A stretch of 6,324 nt of DNA from Auritidibacter sp. Marseille-P8566 (GTDB lineage Bacteria; Bacteroidota; Bacteroidia; Flavobacteriales; Flavobacteriaceae), in contig CALPQA020000117.1 of NCBI GenBank assembly GCA_943325595.2, positions 1-6,324 on the forward strand. Reading direction: 5' to 3'. The notes beneath the pieces were generated by a model. It ran no database searches. It saw nothing but the letters and a program-made list of their open reading frames with translations, and was not told the origin of the DNA. Shown here piece by piece: positions 1-6,222 of the stretch. The position numbers were made by a program, and so were the translations under genes. Position 1 is the stretch's first letter; each line of letters opens with the position of its first letter.

Positions 1-162
1 ATGGTCTTTTTCTTAGCCTATTTGGTATTGGGATTGACAATCATCTTTTGGAAAAAATTTCCCCTTGAGATGAAGCCCAGTTACAGAATCGCTTTAGGAG
101 TGGTTCTTATCGTGTATGCTATTATTCGGTTTTTCCGAATTATTAATGACAATAAAGACTAG
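1..162 (+). CDS. Small two-helix membrane protein of unknown function (possibly 5'-truncated)
   Basis: The frame is open from the first base, which is an ATG, to a TAG at 160-162, giving 53 residues. The protein has two hydrophobic segments, about residues 2-16 and 30-48, joined by a short charged loop (WKKFPLEMKPSYR), and a polar tail (NDNKD). This predicts a small inner-membrane hairpin. Nothing upstream is visible, so position 1 may be the true start or an internal Met of a slightly longer protein. The stop lies 3 bases before the next ATG, so it is almost certainly cotranscribed and probably translationally coupled with the lipoprotein gene. From memory, small proteins of this shape sit between exbD and a pstS-like gene in flavobacteria. 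That position is the only functional hint, pointing to the envelope or TonB-type energization. No enzymatic motif is visible. Confidence 0.7.
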   Translation: MVFFLAYLVLGLTIIFWKKFPLEMKPSYRIALGVVLIVYAIIRFFRIINDNKD

Positions 163-165
163 GTT

Positions 166-1095
166 ATGAAAAAGTTTGCACTAATTCCGTATGTATTATT
201 TTTAGGTATTTTCATTGTGTTTTTTGCTTGCAATCAAACCAACAAGGAAAAAAATAGTAATGAAACAATTCTGAAAGGTTCTACTTCTATTTTAGTTGAT
301 GAAACATTATTACCAATTATTGAAGATCAGGTTGAAGTTTTTGAAAGCCTTTATCCAGGTGCAAAAATAAAGTTGCTTCCAAAATCTGAAGCAGAATCAG
401 TTTTAGCGTTGTCAAAAGATACTTCTAAAATTACGGTTCTTTCTAGAGAACTTAATGCAGAAGAGTTAAAAGTATTTGAAAGCAAAAAAATCACTCCAAG
501 AACAACAGTTTTTGCCATTGACGCCATTGCTTTTATTTCTAACAAAAGAAATAAAGATACTTTAATTGCGTTACAAGATGTAGTAGACTTCATGAAAGGA
601 AAATCTATTATCAATGTAAAAGGGTTGGTTTTTGATAATCCAAATTCTAGTACGGTGCGCTACATGAATAATTTAGCTGGTTTGAAAGAAATCCCTTCCA
701 AAGGAATATTCTCTTTTAAGACAAATGAAGAAGTAATAAAATTTGTGTCAGAAAATGACGGAATGATTGGTGTTGTAGGAGTAAATTGGCTAATGCAACC
801 GTCATTGAAAATGCAACCAATCGTTGACAAAGTCAATTTGATAAGCGTAAAAGGAATTGGGAAATCAGCCTATTTTGCGCCAACCCAAAATAACCTTGCA
901 GAAGGAAAGTATCCTTTGGCACGCGATTTGTATATAATCAATTGTCAAGGTTACTCAGGTTTAGGAATGGGATTTGCCTCTTTCATTGCAGGTGACATTG
1001 GGCAACGAATAATTCTAAAATCGGGTTTATTGCCAATTAAAATGCCTGGTAGAACAATCAAAACCAGAAAACAATTAGAAAACAAGAATAAATAA
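166..1095 (+). CDS. PstS-like periplasmic substrate-binding lipoprotein
   Basis: This 309-residue protein starts with MKK, has a hydrophobic core at residues 4-20 and a lipobox ending FFA-C22. It should therefore be a signal-peptidase-II lipoprotein anchored at Cys22 and facing the periplasm. The mature part resembles the PstS/PBP-like domain of phosphate-binding proteins. It has GSTS near 38-41 after the linker, a central DNPNSST segment at 157-163 where PstS proteins carry ligand or phosphate contacts, and a C-terminal GLGMGFASFIAGDIGQRI stretch followed by KSGLLP, typical of the family. The usual permease and ATPase genes pstC, pstA and pstB are absent nearby. It sits between a small membrane protein and a secreted TPR protein (gaps 3 and 14 bases). 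A role in a TonB/ExbBD-associated envelope system is therefore more likely than classical phosphate uptake, but this is inference from position. The fold assignment is firm; the ligand is unknown. Confidence 0.85.
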   Translation: MKKFALIPYVLFLGIFIVFFACNQTNKEKNSNETILKGSTSILVDETLLPIIEDQVEVFESLYPGAKIKLLPKSEAESVLALSKDTSKITVLSRELNAEELKVFESKKITPRTTVFAIDAIAFISNKRNKDTLIALQDVVDFMKGKSIINVKGLVFDNPNSSTVRYMNNLAGLKEIPSKGIFSFKTNEEVIKFVSENDGMIGVVGVNWLMQPSLKMQPIVDKVNLISVKGIGKSAYFAPTQNNLAEGKYPLARDLYIINCQGYSGLGMGFASFIAGDIGQRIILKSGLLPIKMPGRTIKTRKQLENKNK

Positions 1096-1109
1096 TAAAT
1101 TACAACAAG

Positions 1110-2780
1110 ATGAACAAAGTAAAAATTTTTAGTATTGCTTTAATGACTTCAGTAACACTAAGCTATGCTCAAGATTTAGATCAGGCAAAGAAAACAATCG
1201 ACGCGGAACAATTTGAAAAAGCCAAAGGAATTCTAAAAGCAGTTATTCAAACCAATCCAGATAATGGTAAAGCAACTTTTCTATTAGGGTCTGTTTATCT
1301 TACTCAAAACATTGCGGATTCAGCAAAAATTTATTTCCAAAAGGGAATTCTAGCCAAAGCAGATTCTAAATTCAATTATATTGGTTTAGGACAAATGGAT
1401 TTGGATGATAAAAACAGTGTTGCAGCCGAAGCAAATTTTGCTTTAGCAACAAAGGATATCAAAAAGAAAGACATCGAACAGTATGTTTATATAGCAAAAG
1501 CTTATATGAACGCAAATACTCCAGATTATAAAAAAGCAATTGAAATCCTTAACAAAGCCAAATTAGTAAATCCTACAGATGCCAATCTTCAAATGGCTTT
1601 TGGTGATGCCTTCTACGGTGATAAAAATCAAAATGATTCTTATAAAGCGTATCGTGATGCATTTCAAGCGGATCCAACTTTAATCAGAGCAAAAATGCAA
1701 TTGGGTGTTTTGCTAAAAGGAGCAAGAGCATTTTCTGAAGCCGTTAAAGCCTATGACAATGTAGTTGCTACTAACCCAGAATATGGTCCAGTTTACAGAG
1801 AATTAGCTGAAACCTATTACTATTGGGGAAATAATGAGTTGAAAAACTACAAGGAATACATTGCAAAAGCATTGGCATATTATGAAAAATACATGAGTTT
1901 AACGGATTATTCATTAACTTCTCGTATGCGTCACGCCGACTTCCTAATCCTTGCAAAAGATTATAAAGCGCTTGAAGTGGAAGCCAATAAAATGAAAGAG
2001 TTGGACAAAGTAAATCCAAGAATCTTCCGTTATTTAGGTTATTCTGCCTATGAAAATGGAAATGTTGATGCCGCAATTGCAGCTTTAGAAAATTTTATTG
2101 CAACACCAACAAACAAAATTATTGCAAGAGATTACCTTTATTTAGGACTTGCGAAAATGAAAAAAGCAAACAATCTTGAAACTAAAGTTTTCGATGCAGT
2201 TGCTTTTGAGTCAGGAGTGGCGCAATTGAAAAAAGCCGTTGAAATGGAAATTACCATAACTAACGATTTAAGTGAAGTTGGTAAAAAATTCTACGAGCAA
2301 AAATTGTTCAAGGAAGCAGCAACAATCTATGAAATCGCAGTTATCAATGTAAACTCAAAAAATTATTTGCTTGATAATTTCTATTTGGGAAATTCATTGT
2401 ATTACAACAACACTAAAAAAGACGTTGTAAAACCAGATCCAATTCAATTGCAAAAAGCAGATGTTGCTTACGGAAATGTAATTATTGCTTCGCCAACAAC
2501 ACAAGACGCTTATATTTTTAGAGCAAGAACGAACAACTTACTCGAAAATGATGAAATGATAATCAAATATTATCAAAGTTATGTGGATGTTGTAACTGCA
2601 AAAGGAGAAGAAGAAATGGCAAAACCAGCAGTGAAAACAAAATTTATTGAGTCGTACAATGCAATTGCTGCGGCCTATGCCAACACCGATAAAGTGAAAG
2701 CAAAAGAATATTTCGCAAAAACATTGGCTTTAGACCCAGTGAACGAATACGCGACTCAGTCGTTAAAAGCACTGAAATAA
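1110..2780 (+). CDS. Secreted tetratricopeptide-repeat (TPR) protein
   Basis: This 556-residue protein has a classical signal peptide: MNKVK, a hydrophobic core at 6-18, and probable cleavage after SYA20, leaving Gln21. It should be periplasmic or outer-membrane associated. The mature chain is almost entirely helical repeats. TPR-like units are clear at about 35-115, at 143-235 (for example AIEILNKAKLVNPTD and AVKAYDNVVATNPEY), around 305-335, and at the C-terminus (AKEYFAKTLALDPVNEYA, about 531-548). The middle (350-500) is more divergent. There are no catalytic motifs, so it is a protein-interaction scaffold. The start follows the lipoprotein stop by 14 bases in an A-rich leader without Shine-Dalgarno, as is normal for Bacteroidota. 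It is the last gene of the operon, with an intrinsic terminator just downstream. It probably works with the preceding PstS-like lipoprotein, but the partner is not shown by sequence. Confidence 0.88.
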   Translation: MNKVKIFSIALMTSVTLSYAQDLDQAKKTIDAEQFEKAKGILKAVIQTNPDNGKATFLLGSVYLTQNIADSAKIYFQKGILAKADSKFNYIGLGQMDLDDKNSVAAEANFALATKDIKKKDIEQYVYIAKAYMNANTPDYKKAIEILNKAKLVNPTDANLQMAFGDAFYGDKNQNDSYKAYRDAFQADPTLIRAKMQLGVLLKGARAFSEAVKAYDNVVATNPEYGPVYRELAETYYYWGNNELKNYKEYIAKALAYYEKYMSLTDYSLTSRMRHADFLILAKDYKALEVEANKMKELDKVNPRIFRYLGYSAYENGNVDAAIAALENFIATPTNKIIARDYLYLGLAKMKKANNLETKVFDAVAFESGVAQLKKAVEMEITITNDLSEVGKKFYEQKLFKEAATIYEIAVINVNSKNYLLDNFYLGNSLYYNNTKKDVVKPDPIQLQKADVAYGNVIIASPTTQDAYIFRARTNNLLENDEMIIKYYQSYVDVVTAKGEEEMAKPAVKTKFIESYNAIAAAYANTDKVKAKEYFAKTLALDPVNEYATQSLKALK

Positions 2781-2803
2781 GATAAAATTTATATATTAAA
2801 AAC

Positions 2804-2833
2804 CGATAGTTTCAACGCTATCGTTTTTTTTTT
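2804..2833 (+). terminator. Rho-independent terminator after the TPR gene
   Basis: A 6-bp stem (CGATAG at 2804-2809 with CTATCG at 2818-2823) encloses an 8-base loop and is followed by ten consecutive T residues (2824-2833). It begins 23 bases after the TPR stop codon and is preceded by an A-run (2798-2802) that could weakly extend the pairing. This is a textbook intrinsic terminator closing the upstream operon and separating it from queE. Confidence 0.88.
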
Positions 2834-2866
2834 GGAGCAATAATTTTTGGCTTTATAAGTATTGAT

Positions 2867-2927
2867 AGTTCCTGCTGTCCGTTATATCCACGCTAAAAAG
2901 CGTGGGATACCACTTCCATCAGGGCTA
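2867..2927. repeat. Structured intergenic palindromic element (flavobacterial repeat type)
   Basis: The core is a hairpin: CCACGCT (2888-2894) pairs with AGCGTGG (2899-2905) around an AAAA loop. Past one bulged G (2906) the stem can extend by TAT/ATA. Conserved-looking flanks (CCTGCTGTCCGT on the left, CACTTCCATCAGGGCT on the right) can form an outer stem, with CCTG 2871-2874 pairing with CAGG 2920-2923 plus a few neighbouring pairs. No T-run follows, so it is not a simple terminator. From memory, elements of the form TAGCCCTGAT..GAAG..hairpin..AACGGA.AGCAGGA recur many times between genes in Flavobacteriaceae, with variable inner hairpins. It may be a dispersed repeat or a structured RNA (the Rfam Flavo-1 motif is one candidate). 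Which strand is functional cannot be decided from one copy. Confidence 0.6.
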
Positions 2928-2995
2928 AAGAAATTTTCCTGGCTTCTCGAATATTTCTATATGTTTAAAATTTAAATGCACAATCTTATTTTCAC

Positions 2996-3003
2996 TACCT
3001 TTG
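2996..3003 (+). promoter_or_regulatory. Bacteroidota -7 promoter element upstream of queE
   Basis: TACCTTTG matches the Bacteroidota sigma-A -7 consensus TAnnTTTG exactly and ends 20 bases before the queE ATG, which implies a short leader. No clear TTG is seen in the expected -33 zone (about 2970-2976 is A/T only), so the upstream element is weak. The short leader leaves no room for a riboswitch between this promoter and the gene. Confidence 0.55.
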
Positions 3004-3023
3004 CAACCTATTTTAAATAAAAA

Positions 3024-3656
3024 ATGCTTAAAAAAGAAATACAAATAGCCATCGAAAAAGGATTAATGCTTCCCTTAATGGAAGAATTCTATACCATTCA
3101 AGGCGAAGGATACCACACCGGAACAGCTGCCTATTTCATCCGAATTGGAGGTTGCGATGTAGGTTGTCATTGGTGCGATGTGAAAGAAAGTTGGAATGCC
3201 GAATTACATCCGCCTACAAGTACCGATTTGATTGTCGAAAATGCTTCTAAATATTCAGAAACAGTTGTGGTAACCGGTGGAGAACCACTAATGTGGGACA
3301 TGACCGCATTGACTCAAAAACTAAAAGACAACAATAGAAAAGTACACATCGAAACTTCGGGTGCCTACCCATTATCAGGAACTTGGGATTGGATTTGTCT
3401 TTCTCCAAAGAAAAATAAATTACCAACGCAAACGGTTTATGATAATGCCAATGAGTTAAAAGTAATCATTCATAACAAGCACGATTTCATTTTTGCTGAA
3501 GAGCAAGCTGAAAAAGTTAACGCTAATGCCATACTATTTCTTCAGCCAGAATGGAGCAAAAAAGAAGAAATGACGCCGCTAATTGTAGATTATGTGATGA
3601 ACAATCCAAAATGGAGAGTTTCATTGCAGACGCATAAATACTTGAATATTCCTTAA
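3024..3656 (+). CDS. queE: 7-carboxy-7-deazaguanine synthase QueE
   Basis: QueE is a cytosolic radical-SAM enzyme that converts 6-carboxy-5,6,7,8-tetrahydropterin to 7-carboxy-7-deazaguanine, a step toward preQ0, preQ1 and queuosine in tRNA. The 210-residue protein shows the family signature in order. FYTIQGEG lies at 22-29, and the cluster-binding CxxxCxxC is Cys44, Cys48 and Cys51 (GGCDVGCHWCD). TGGEP at 84-88 is the SAM-contacting GGE motif. ETSG lies at 110-113, a substrate-region CLSPK at 125-129, and the C-terminus ends LQTHKYLNIP. The length is normal for a bacterial QueE. ATG 3024 is preferred to Met15 or Met19 because the upstream residues look like the usual N-terminal extension in this phylum and the leader is A-rich. 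The other pathway genes (queD, queC, queF) are not in the window, so this is a stand-alone locus or is only cotranscribed with the following aminotransferase. Confidence 0.96.
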   Translation: MLKKEIQIAIEKGLMLPLMEEFYTIQGEGYHTGTAAYFIRIGGCDVGCHWCDVKESWNAELHPPTSTDLIVENASKYSETVVVTGGEPLMWDMTALTQKLKDNNRKVHIETSGAYPLSGTWDWICLSPKKNKLPTQTVYDNANELKVIIHNKHDFIFAEEQAEKVNANAILFLQPEWSKKEEMTPLIVDYVMNNPKWRVSLQTHKYLNIP

Positions 3657-3685
3657 TAAATTATTTTAATTTCTTGCAAGTTTAA

Positions 3686-4846
3686 ATGAAAACACAATTT
3701 CTTCTTGATCCAACTATTACTTTTTTGAATCATGGTTCTTTTGGTGCTTGCCCAAAACCAATTTTTGAAGAATTTCAACGTTTTCAATTGGAATTAGAAA
3801 CGGAGCCTGTTTATTTTTTAATAAAAAAACAAAAAGAATACCTGCATAAAGCCAAACAAAGTCTTGCTAAATATGTAGGTTGCAATCCAAATGATTTCTT
3901 TTTTACTCCAAATCCAACTACTGCAATTAATACAATTATGCGAAGTTTGGATTTAAAAGAGGGAGATGAAATTCTTAGCACAAATCATGAATATGGAGCA
4001 ATGGACAGAACTTGGAATTTTTATTGCAAAAAATCTGGAGCTAAATACATTCGCCAAAAAATAGCAATTCCAGTAGTTTCAAAAGAACAAATAATAGAAG
4101 AATTCTGGAGCGGTTATACATCAAATACAAAAATTGTTTTCTTAAATCAAATTTCAAGTACTACCGCATTAATTTTTCCTGTCAAGGAAATTTGCGAAAA
4201 AGCACGGGAATTAGGACTGATTACTATTATTGACGGAGCACATGTTCCGGGTCATATTGATTTAAATATTACAGATTTGAATCCTGATTTTTACACAGGA
4301 ACATTACATAAATGGATGTTAGCACCTAAGGGAAGTTCTTTTCTATATGTGAAAAAGAGTTTTCAAGAAATGTTAGATCCGCTTATTGTGGGTTGGGGCT
4401 ATGAAAGTATTTCTCCTAGCGAAAGTCAATTTTTGGATTATCATGAATTTCAGGGAACTAGAGAAATTTCATCATTTTTATGTACTCCAAAAGTGATAGA
4501 GTTTCTAAATCAAAACGACTGGAGAACCAAATCAAAGAAATGTAAGCAATTAGTTTTTGACAATTATCAACGTTTTTGTGATTTGCTTCATACACAACCC
4601 ATATGTCCAATTACCGAAGATTTTTTAGGACAAATGGCAAGTATTCCAATTAATATCTCCAATCCTAATGAATTGAAAGAGTTGCTTTTTGAAAAATATA
4701 AGATTGAAATTCCAATAATGCCTTTGAATGGTAATCACTATATTCGATATTCAATTAATGCTTATAATTCTCAAGTAGATTTAGATATTTTGTACTCAGC
4801 ATTGGAAGATATAATTGCAACTACAGATTTAATTATAGTAAAATAA
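3686..4846 (+). CDS. Class V PLP-dependent enzyme, isopenicillin-N-epimerase-like
   Basis: This 386-residue cytosolic PLP enzyme of aminotransferase fold type I, class V, has the start FLNHGSFGACP (13-23) typical of the isopenicillin-N-epimerase-like branch. PTTAIN (77-82) is the cofactor-loop region. IIDGAH carries Asp183, which should bind the pyridine nitrogen, with His186 nearby. TGTLHKW contains the Schiff-base lysine Lys209. QGTRE (256-260) is the class V loop that contacts PLP phosphate in the partner subunit. A C-terminal IRYSINAYN with Arg354 is a likely carboxylate anchor. All expected catalytic residues are present and the length is normal. The substrate cannot be read from sequence: members act as desulfurases, lyases, epimerases or transaminases, and no beta-lactam genes are nearby. 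The gene starts 29 bases after queE and may be read through from it. It converges on the YfiT-like gene with 18 bases between stops. Confidence 0.9.
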   Translation: MKTQFLLDPTITFLNHGSFGACPKPIFEEFQRFQLELETEPVYFLIKKQKEYLHKAKQSLAKYVGCNPNDFFFTPNPTTAINTIMRSLDLKEGDEILSTNHEYGAMDRTWNFYCKKSGAKYIRQKIAIPVVSKEQIIEEFWSGYTSNTKIVFLNQISSTTALIFPVKEICEKARELGLITIIDGAHVPGHIDLNITDLNPDFYTGTLHKWMLAPKGSSFLYVKKSFQEMLDPLIVGWGYESISPSESQFLDYHEFQGTREISSFLCTPKVIEFLNQNDWRTKSKKCKQLVFDNYQRFCDLLHTQPICPITEDFLGQMASIPINISNPNELKELLFEKYKIEIPIMPLNGNHYIRYSINAYNSQVDLDILYSALEDIIATTDLIIVK

Positions 4847-4864
4847 TAATAGATTAGTTTATAA

Positions 4865-5407
4865 TTACCACCTTTTTCTTTTCTTCAACTCTATTATATG
4901 AGCAAGGTGATGGTTTCCATGCCAAGCATAAACACCTATAATTTCCTCTATTTTGAATTCTTTTGAATGTTCAGGATGAATGAATGATTTTTTCAAATCC
5001 ACGCTTGACAAACTTGTCATTAAATAAGCCAATCGAAAGTGCAGACCTTCAAGTAATAATAAGGAAGATTGAATTGGCATGGTTAAATTATCATGTAACT
5101 CAGACCAAAGTTCTTCGTGGTAATATTTTATTGTTGGTTTTAACTCTGTCAATGCCCATTTTATACGAATATAACAATTCATGTGACTATCGGCGCAATG
5201 GTGAATTACTTGGCGAATTGTCCAACCGTCATTTCGATAAGGGGTATCGAGTTGTTCATCTGTTAAATTTGAAACTTCCCTTTTTAGTTTTTCAGGGAAA
5301 TTAGCTATTTCGGAAATTCTCTCTGAAAGATATTTATTTGAATAGTGAATAGGAGCAATGAATTTCCCAATTGGGTAACGTAATTTTTCTAGTTCTGAAT
5401 TTTCCAT
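4865..5407 (-). CDS. YfiT-family DinB-fold metal-dependent (bacillithiol) transferase-like protein
   Basis: This 180-residue protein closely recalls Bacillus subtilis YfiT (about 178 residues, DinB/YfiT four-helix bundle). It shows LRYPIGKF near the N-terminus, LTDEQLDTPYR at 48-58, GWTIRQVIHHCADSHMN at 61-77 and YAWHGNHHLAHI at 160-171. The expected metal triad is His70, His163 and His167, all present. Proteins of this group are annotated as putative metal-dependent hydrolases or thiol (bacillithiol) S-transferases for detoxification. Activity here is inferred from family membership, and I cannot tell whether this host makes bacillithiol. It is the second gene of a leftward unit, 11 A/T-only bases downstream of the methyltransferase stop, so cotranscription is very likely. 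The ATG at 5407 is the natural start, with an A-rich leader and no Shine-Dalgarno. Confidence 0.88.
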   Translation of the reverse strand: MENSELEKLRYPIGKFIAPIHYSNKYLSERISEIANFPEKLKREVSNLTDEQLDTPYRNDGWTIRQVIHHCADSHMNCYIRIKWALTELKPTIKYYHEELWSELHDNLTMPIQSSLLLLEGLHFRLAYLMTSLSSVDLKKSFIHPEHSKEFKIEEIIGVYAWHGNHHLAHIIELKKRKRW

Positions 5408-5418
5408 AATTTTATTTT

Positions 5419-6132
5419 TTATATTGAAAGCGAAGCTAAATAATCATAATGTTCGCCTTCCAAAACTAATTCACATTTTAATCCATTGGCAATAGCCGCA
5501 TTTTGCAACGTGTTATAATCCAAATACAACCAAGGAAAAGAAGTTTCCTTTTGGCCTTTATACGAAATTGTAAATTCTAATTCCCCATAATAAGCAGCAC
5601 CATCAATCCATTTTCCACCATCTTCATCTTCATCAAACATATAAATGATATCGGAAGAATCAATTAGGATTTGCCCGTTTACAGCCAATAACGATTTTAG
5701 TTTTTGAAGGTATTGAGAAATGTTTGCTAGTTTTCCGAAAATCCCCGTTCCATTCATTAATAGTATAATGGTATCAAATTTTTCAGCAGTTTCAAAAAGT
5801 AATATATCCTCCACTTTTGCATTTGAAACGCCTCTCAGCTTACAAGTTTCAATTGCTTTTTTTGAAATATCAATGGCTGTAACTTCTAGTTTTTTTTCAT
5901 TTTGCAAATACAAACTATGACTTCCAGCACCGCAACCAACATCCAAAACCTTTCCTTTGGAAAGCAAAAGTGCTTTTTGTTCTAAAATCGGCATACCAGA
6001 AAAATCGCGAAATAAATAGGCAACCGACATTTCATCTTCCTCAGAAATGGTAGTTTCGGTAATCAAATCCTCGGGAGAATTATTAGTCTGATAATCAAGT
6101 ATGGCTTTTCCAAATAGGTCTTTCATGGTCAT
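5419..6132 (-). CDS. Class I SAM-dependent methyltransferase
   Basis: This 237-residue Rossmann-fold methyltransferase shows motif I, VLDVGCGAG, at 62-70 with the acidic motif II residue at Asp88 (VTAIDIS). A motif IV-like hydrophobic strand FDTIILLMNGTGIFG lies at 119-133, and a later strand ILIDSSD at 155-161. The acidic patch FDEDEDGGKW (166-175) and the C-terminal GEHYDYLA (226-233) look conserved in a flavobacterial group I recall. The substrate is unknown; the fold suggests a small molecule, but that is a guess. Two in-frame ATGs compete: 6132 and 6126, two codons later. The upstream one lies inside a dispersed repeat (6128-6151), so the start MKDLFGKA at 6126 is more likely native and the protein is probably 235 residues. 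It leads a leftward operon with the YfiT-like gene. No convincing promoter motif is visible upstream on this strand. Confidence 0.9.
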   Translation of the reverse strand: MTMKDLFGKAILDYQTNNSPEDLITETTISEEDEMSVAYLFRDFSGMPILEQKALLLSKGKVLDVGCGAGSHSLYLQNEKKLEVTAIDISKKAIETCKLRGVSNAKVEDILLFETAEKFDTIILLMNGTGIFGKLANISQYLQKLKSLLAVNGQILIDSSDIIYMFDEDEDGGKWIDGAAYYGELEFTISYKGQKETSFPWLYLDYNTLQNAAIANGLKCELVLEGEHYDYLASLSI

Positions 6133-6155
6133 TACGAGGTACGAAGCAATCGCTC
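6128..6155. repeat. Dispersed 'TCATTGCGAGG..CGAAGCAATC'-type repeat overlapping the methyltransferase start
   Basis: On the + strand 6128-6151 reads GTCATTACGAGG then TACGAAGCAATC. From memory this differs at one base (A6134 instead of G) from a short partly palindromic element scattered through many bacterial genomes, including flavobacteria. The ends ATT(A)C and GCAAT form the imperfect inverted arms. It lies between the divergent methyltransferase and YkgJ-type genes and supplies the upstream ATG (6130-6132 on the minus strand) of the methyltransferase frame. No second copy is present in the window, so the repeat status rests on recall. Confidence 0.6.
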
Positions 6156-6185
6156 TATAATTTAGTTATTAATATAGAAGTTTGT

Positions 6186-6193
6186 TACTTTTG
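6186..6193 (+). promoter_or_regulatory. Bacteroidota -7 promoter element upstream of the YkgJ-type gene
   Basis: TACTTTTG is an exact match to TAnnTTTG and lies 24 bases before the proposed TTG start. Transcription would begin near 6199-6201, giving a leader of under 20 bases. The -33 zone contains only a weak TTTAGTT (6161-6167) and no clean TTG. Position and orientation fit the truncated gene that follows. Confidence 0.6.
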
Positions 6194-6201
6194 TAGCTCC
6201 A

Positions 6202-6222
6202 ACTTTAAACTTTAAACTTGAA
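6202..6222 (+). repeat. Three-copy 7-base tandem repeat spanning a TTG start
   Basis: Two perfect copies of ACTTTAA (6202-6208, 6209-6215) are followed by a third copy, ACTTGAA (6216-6222), with one T-to-G change. That change creates the TTG (6218-6220) that is the only plausible start codon of the downstream frame. The repeat fills the space between the predicted transcription start and the gene. Confidence 0.6.

Noticed and set aside
351..614. An 87-codon frame on the minus strand inside the PstS-like gene.
   Set aside because: It lies wholly within a well-supported lipoprotein gene, shows no family resemblance and has no leader or promoter of its own.
1771..2076. A 101-codon frame on the minus strand inside the TPR gene.
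   Set aside because: Its composition (many His, Cys, Leu and Phe) is what antisense of an AT-rich TPR gene gives; there are no motifs.
2781..3023. A preQ1 or other riboswitch controlling queE.
   Set aside because: The predicted promoter leaves only a very short leader, and the structured element at 2867-2927 lies upstream of that promoter and does not resemble a preQ1 aptamer.
3658..3685. A possible weak terminator (AAATTA/TAATTT) and the palindrome CTTGCAAG between queE and the aminotransferase gene, with a TTG at 3642-3644 and a TAATTTCT that might be a promoter.
   Set aside because: The stem is AT-only, the -7 match is poor, and the 8-base palindrome alone is not enough to call an operator.
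4830..4867. An 8-bp AT-only inverted repeat (TAATTATA / TATAATTA) across the two convergent stop codons, a possible bidirectional terminator.
   Set aside because: The stem has no GC pairs, the loop is 22 bases and no T-run follows; such matches are expected by chance in AT-rich DNA.
4984..5304. A 106-codon plus-strand frame opposite the YfiT-like gene.
   Set aside because: The minus strand encodes conserved YfiT motifs over the whole stretch; the plus frame has no recognizable domain.
5720..5920. A 66-codon plus-strand frame opposite the methyltransferase.
   Set aside because: It overlaps the SAM-binding motifs of the real gene and has no supporting features.
3686..6132. An ergothioneine-type cluster: class V PLP enzyme, DinB-fold protein and SAM methyltransferase resembling EgtE, EgtB and EgtD.
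   Set aside because: The DinB protein is a stand-alone YfiT type without the sulfatase-modifying (FGE) domain of EgtB. The methyltransferase is shorter than EgtD, and the PLP gene is convergent rather than in the same operon.
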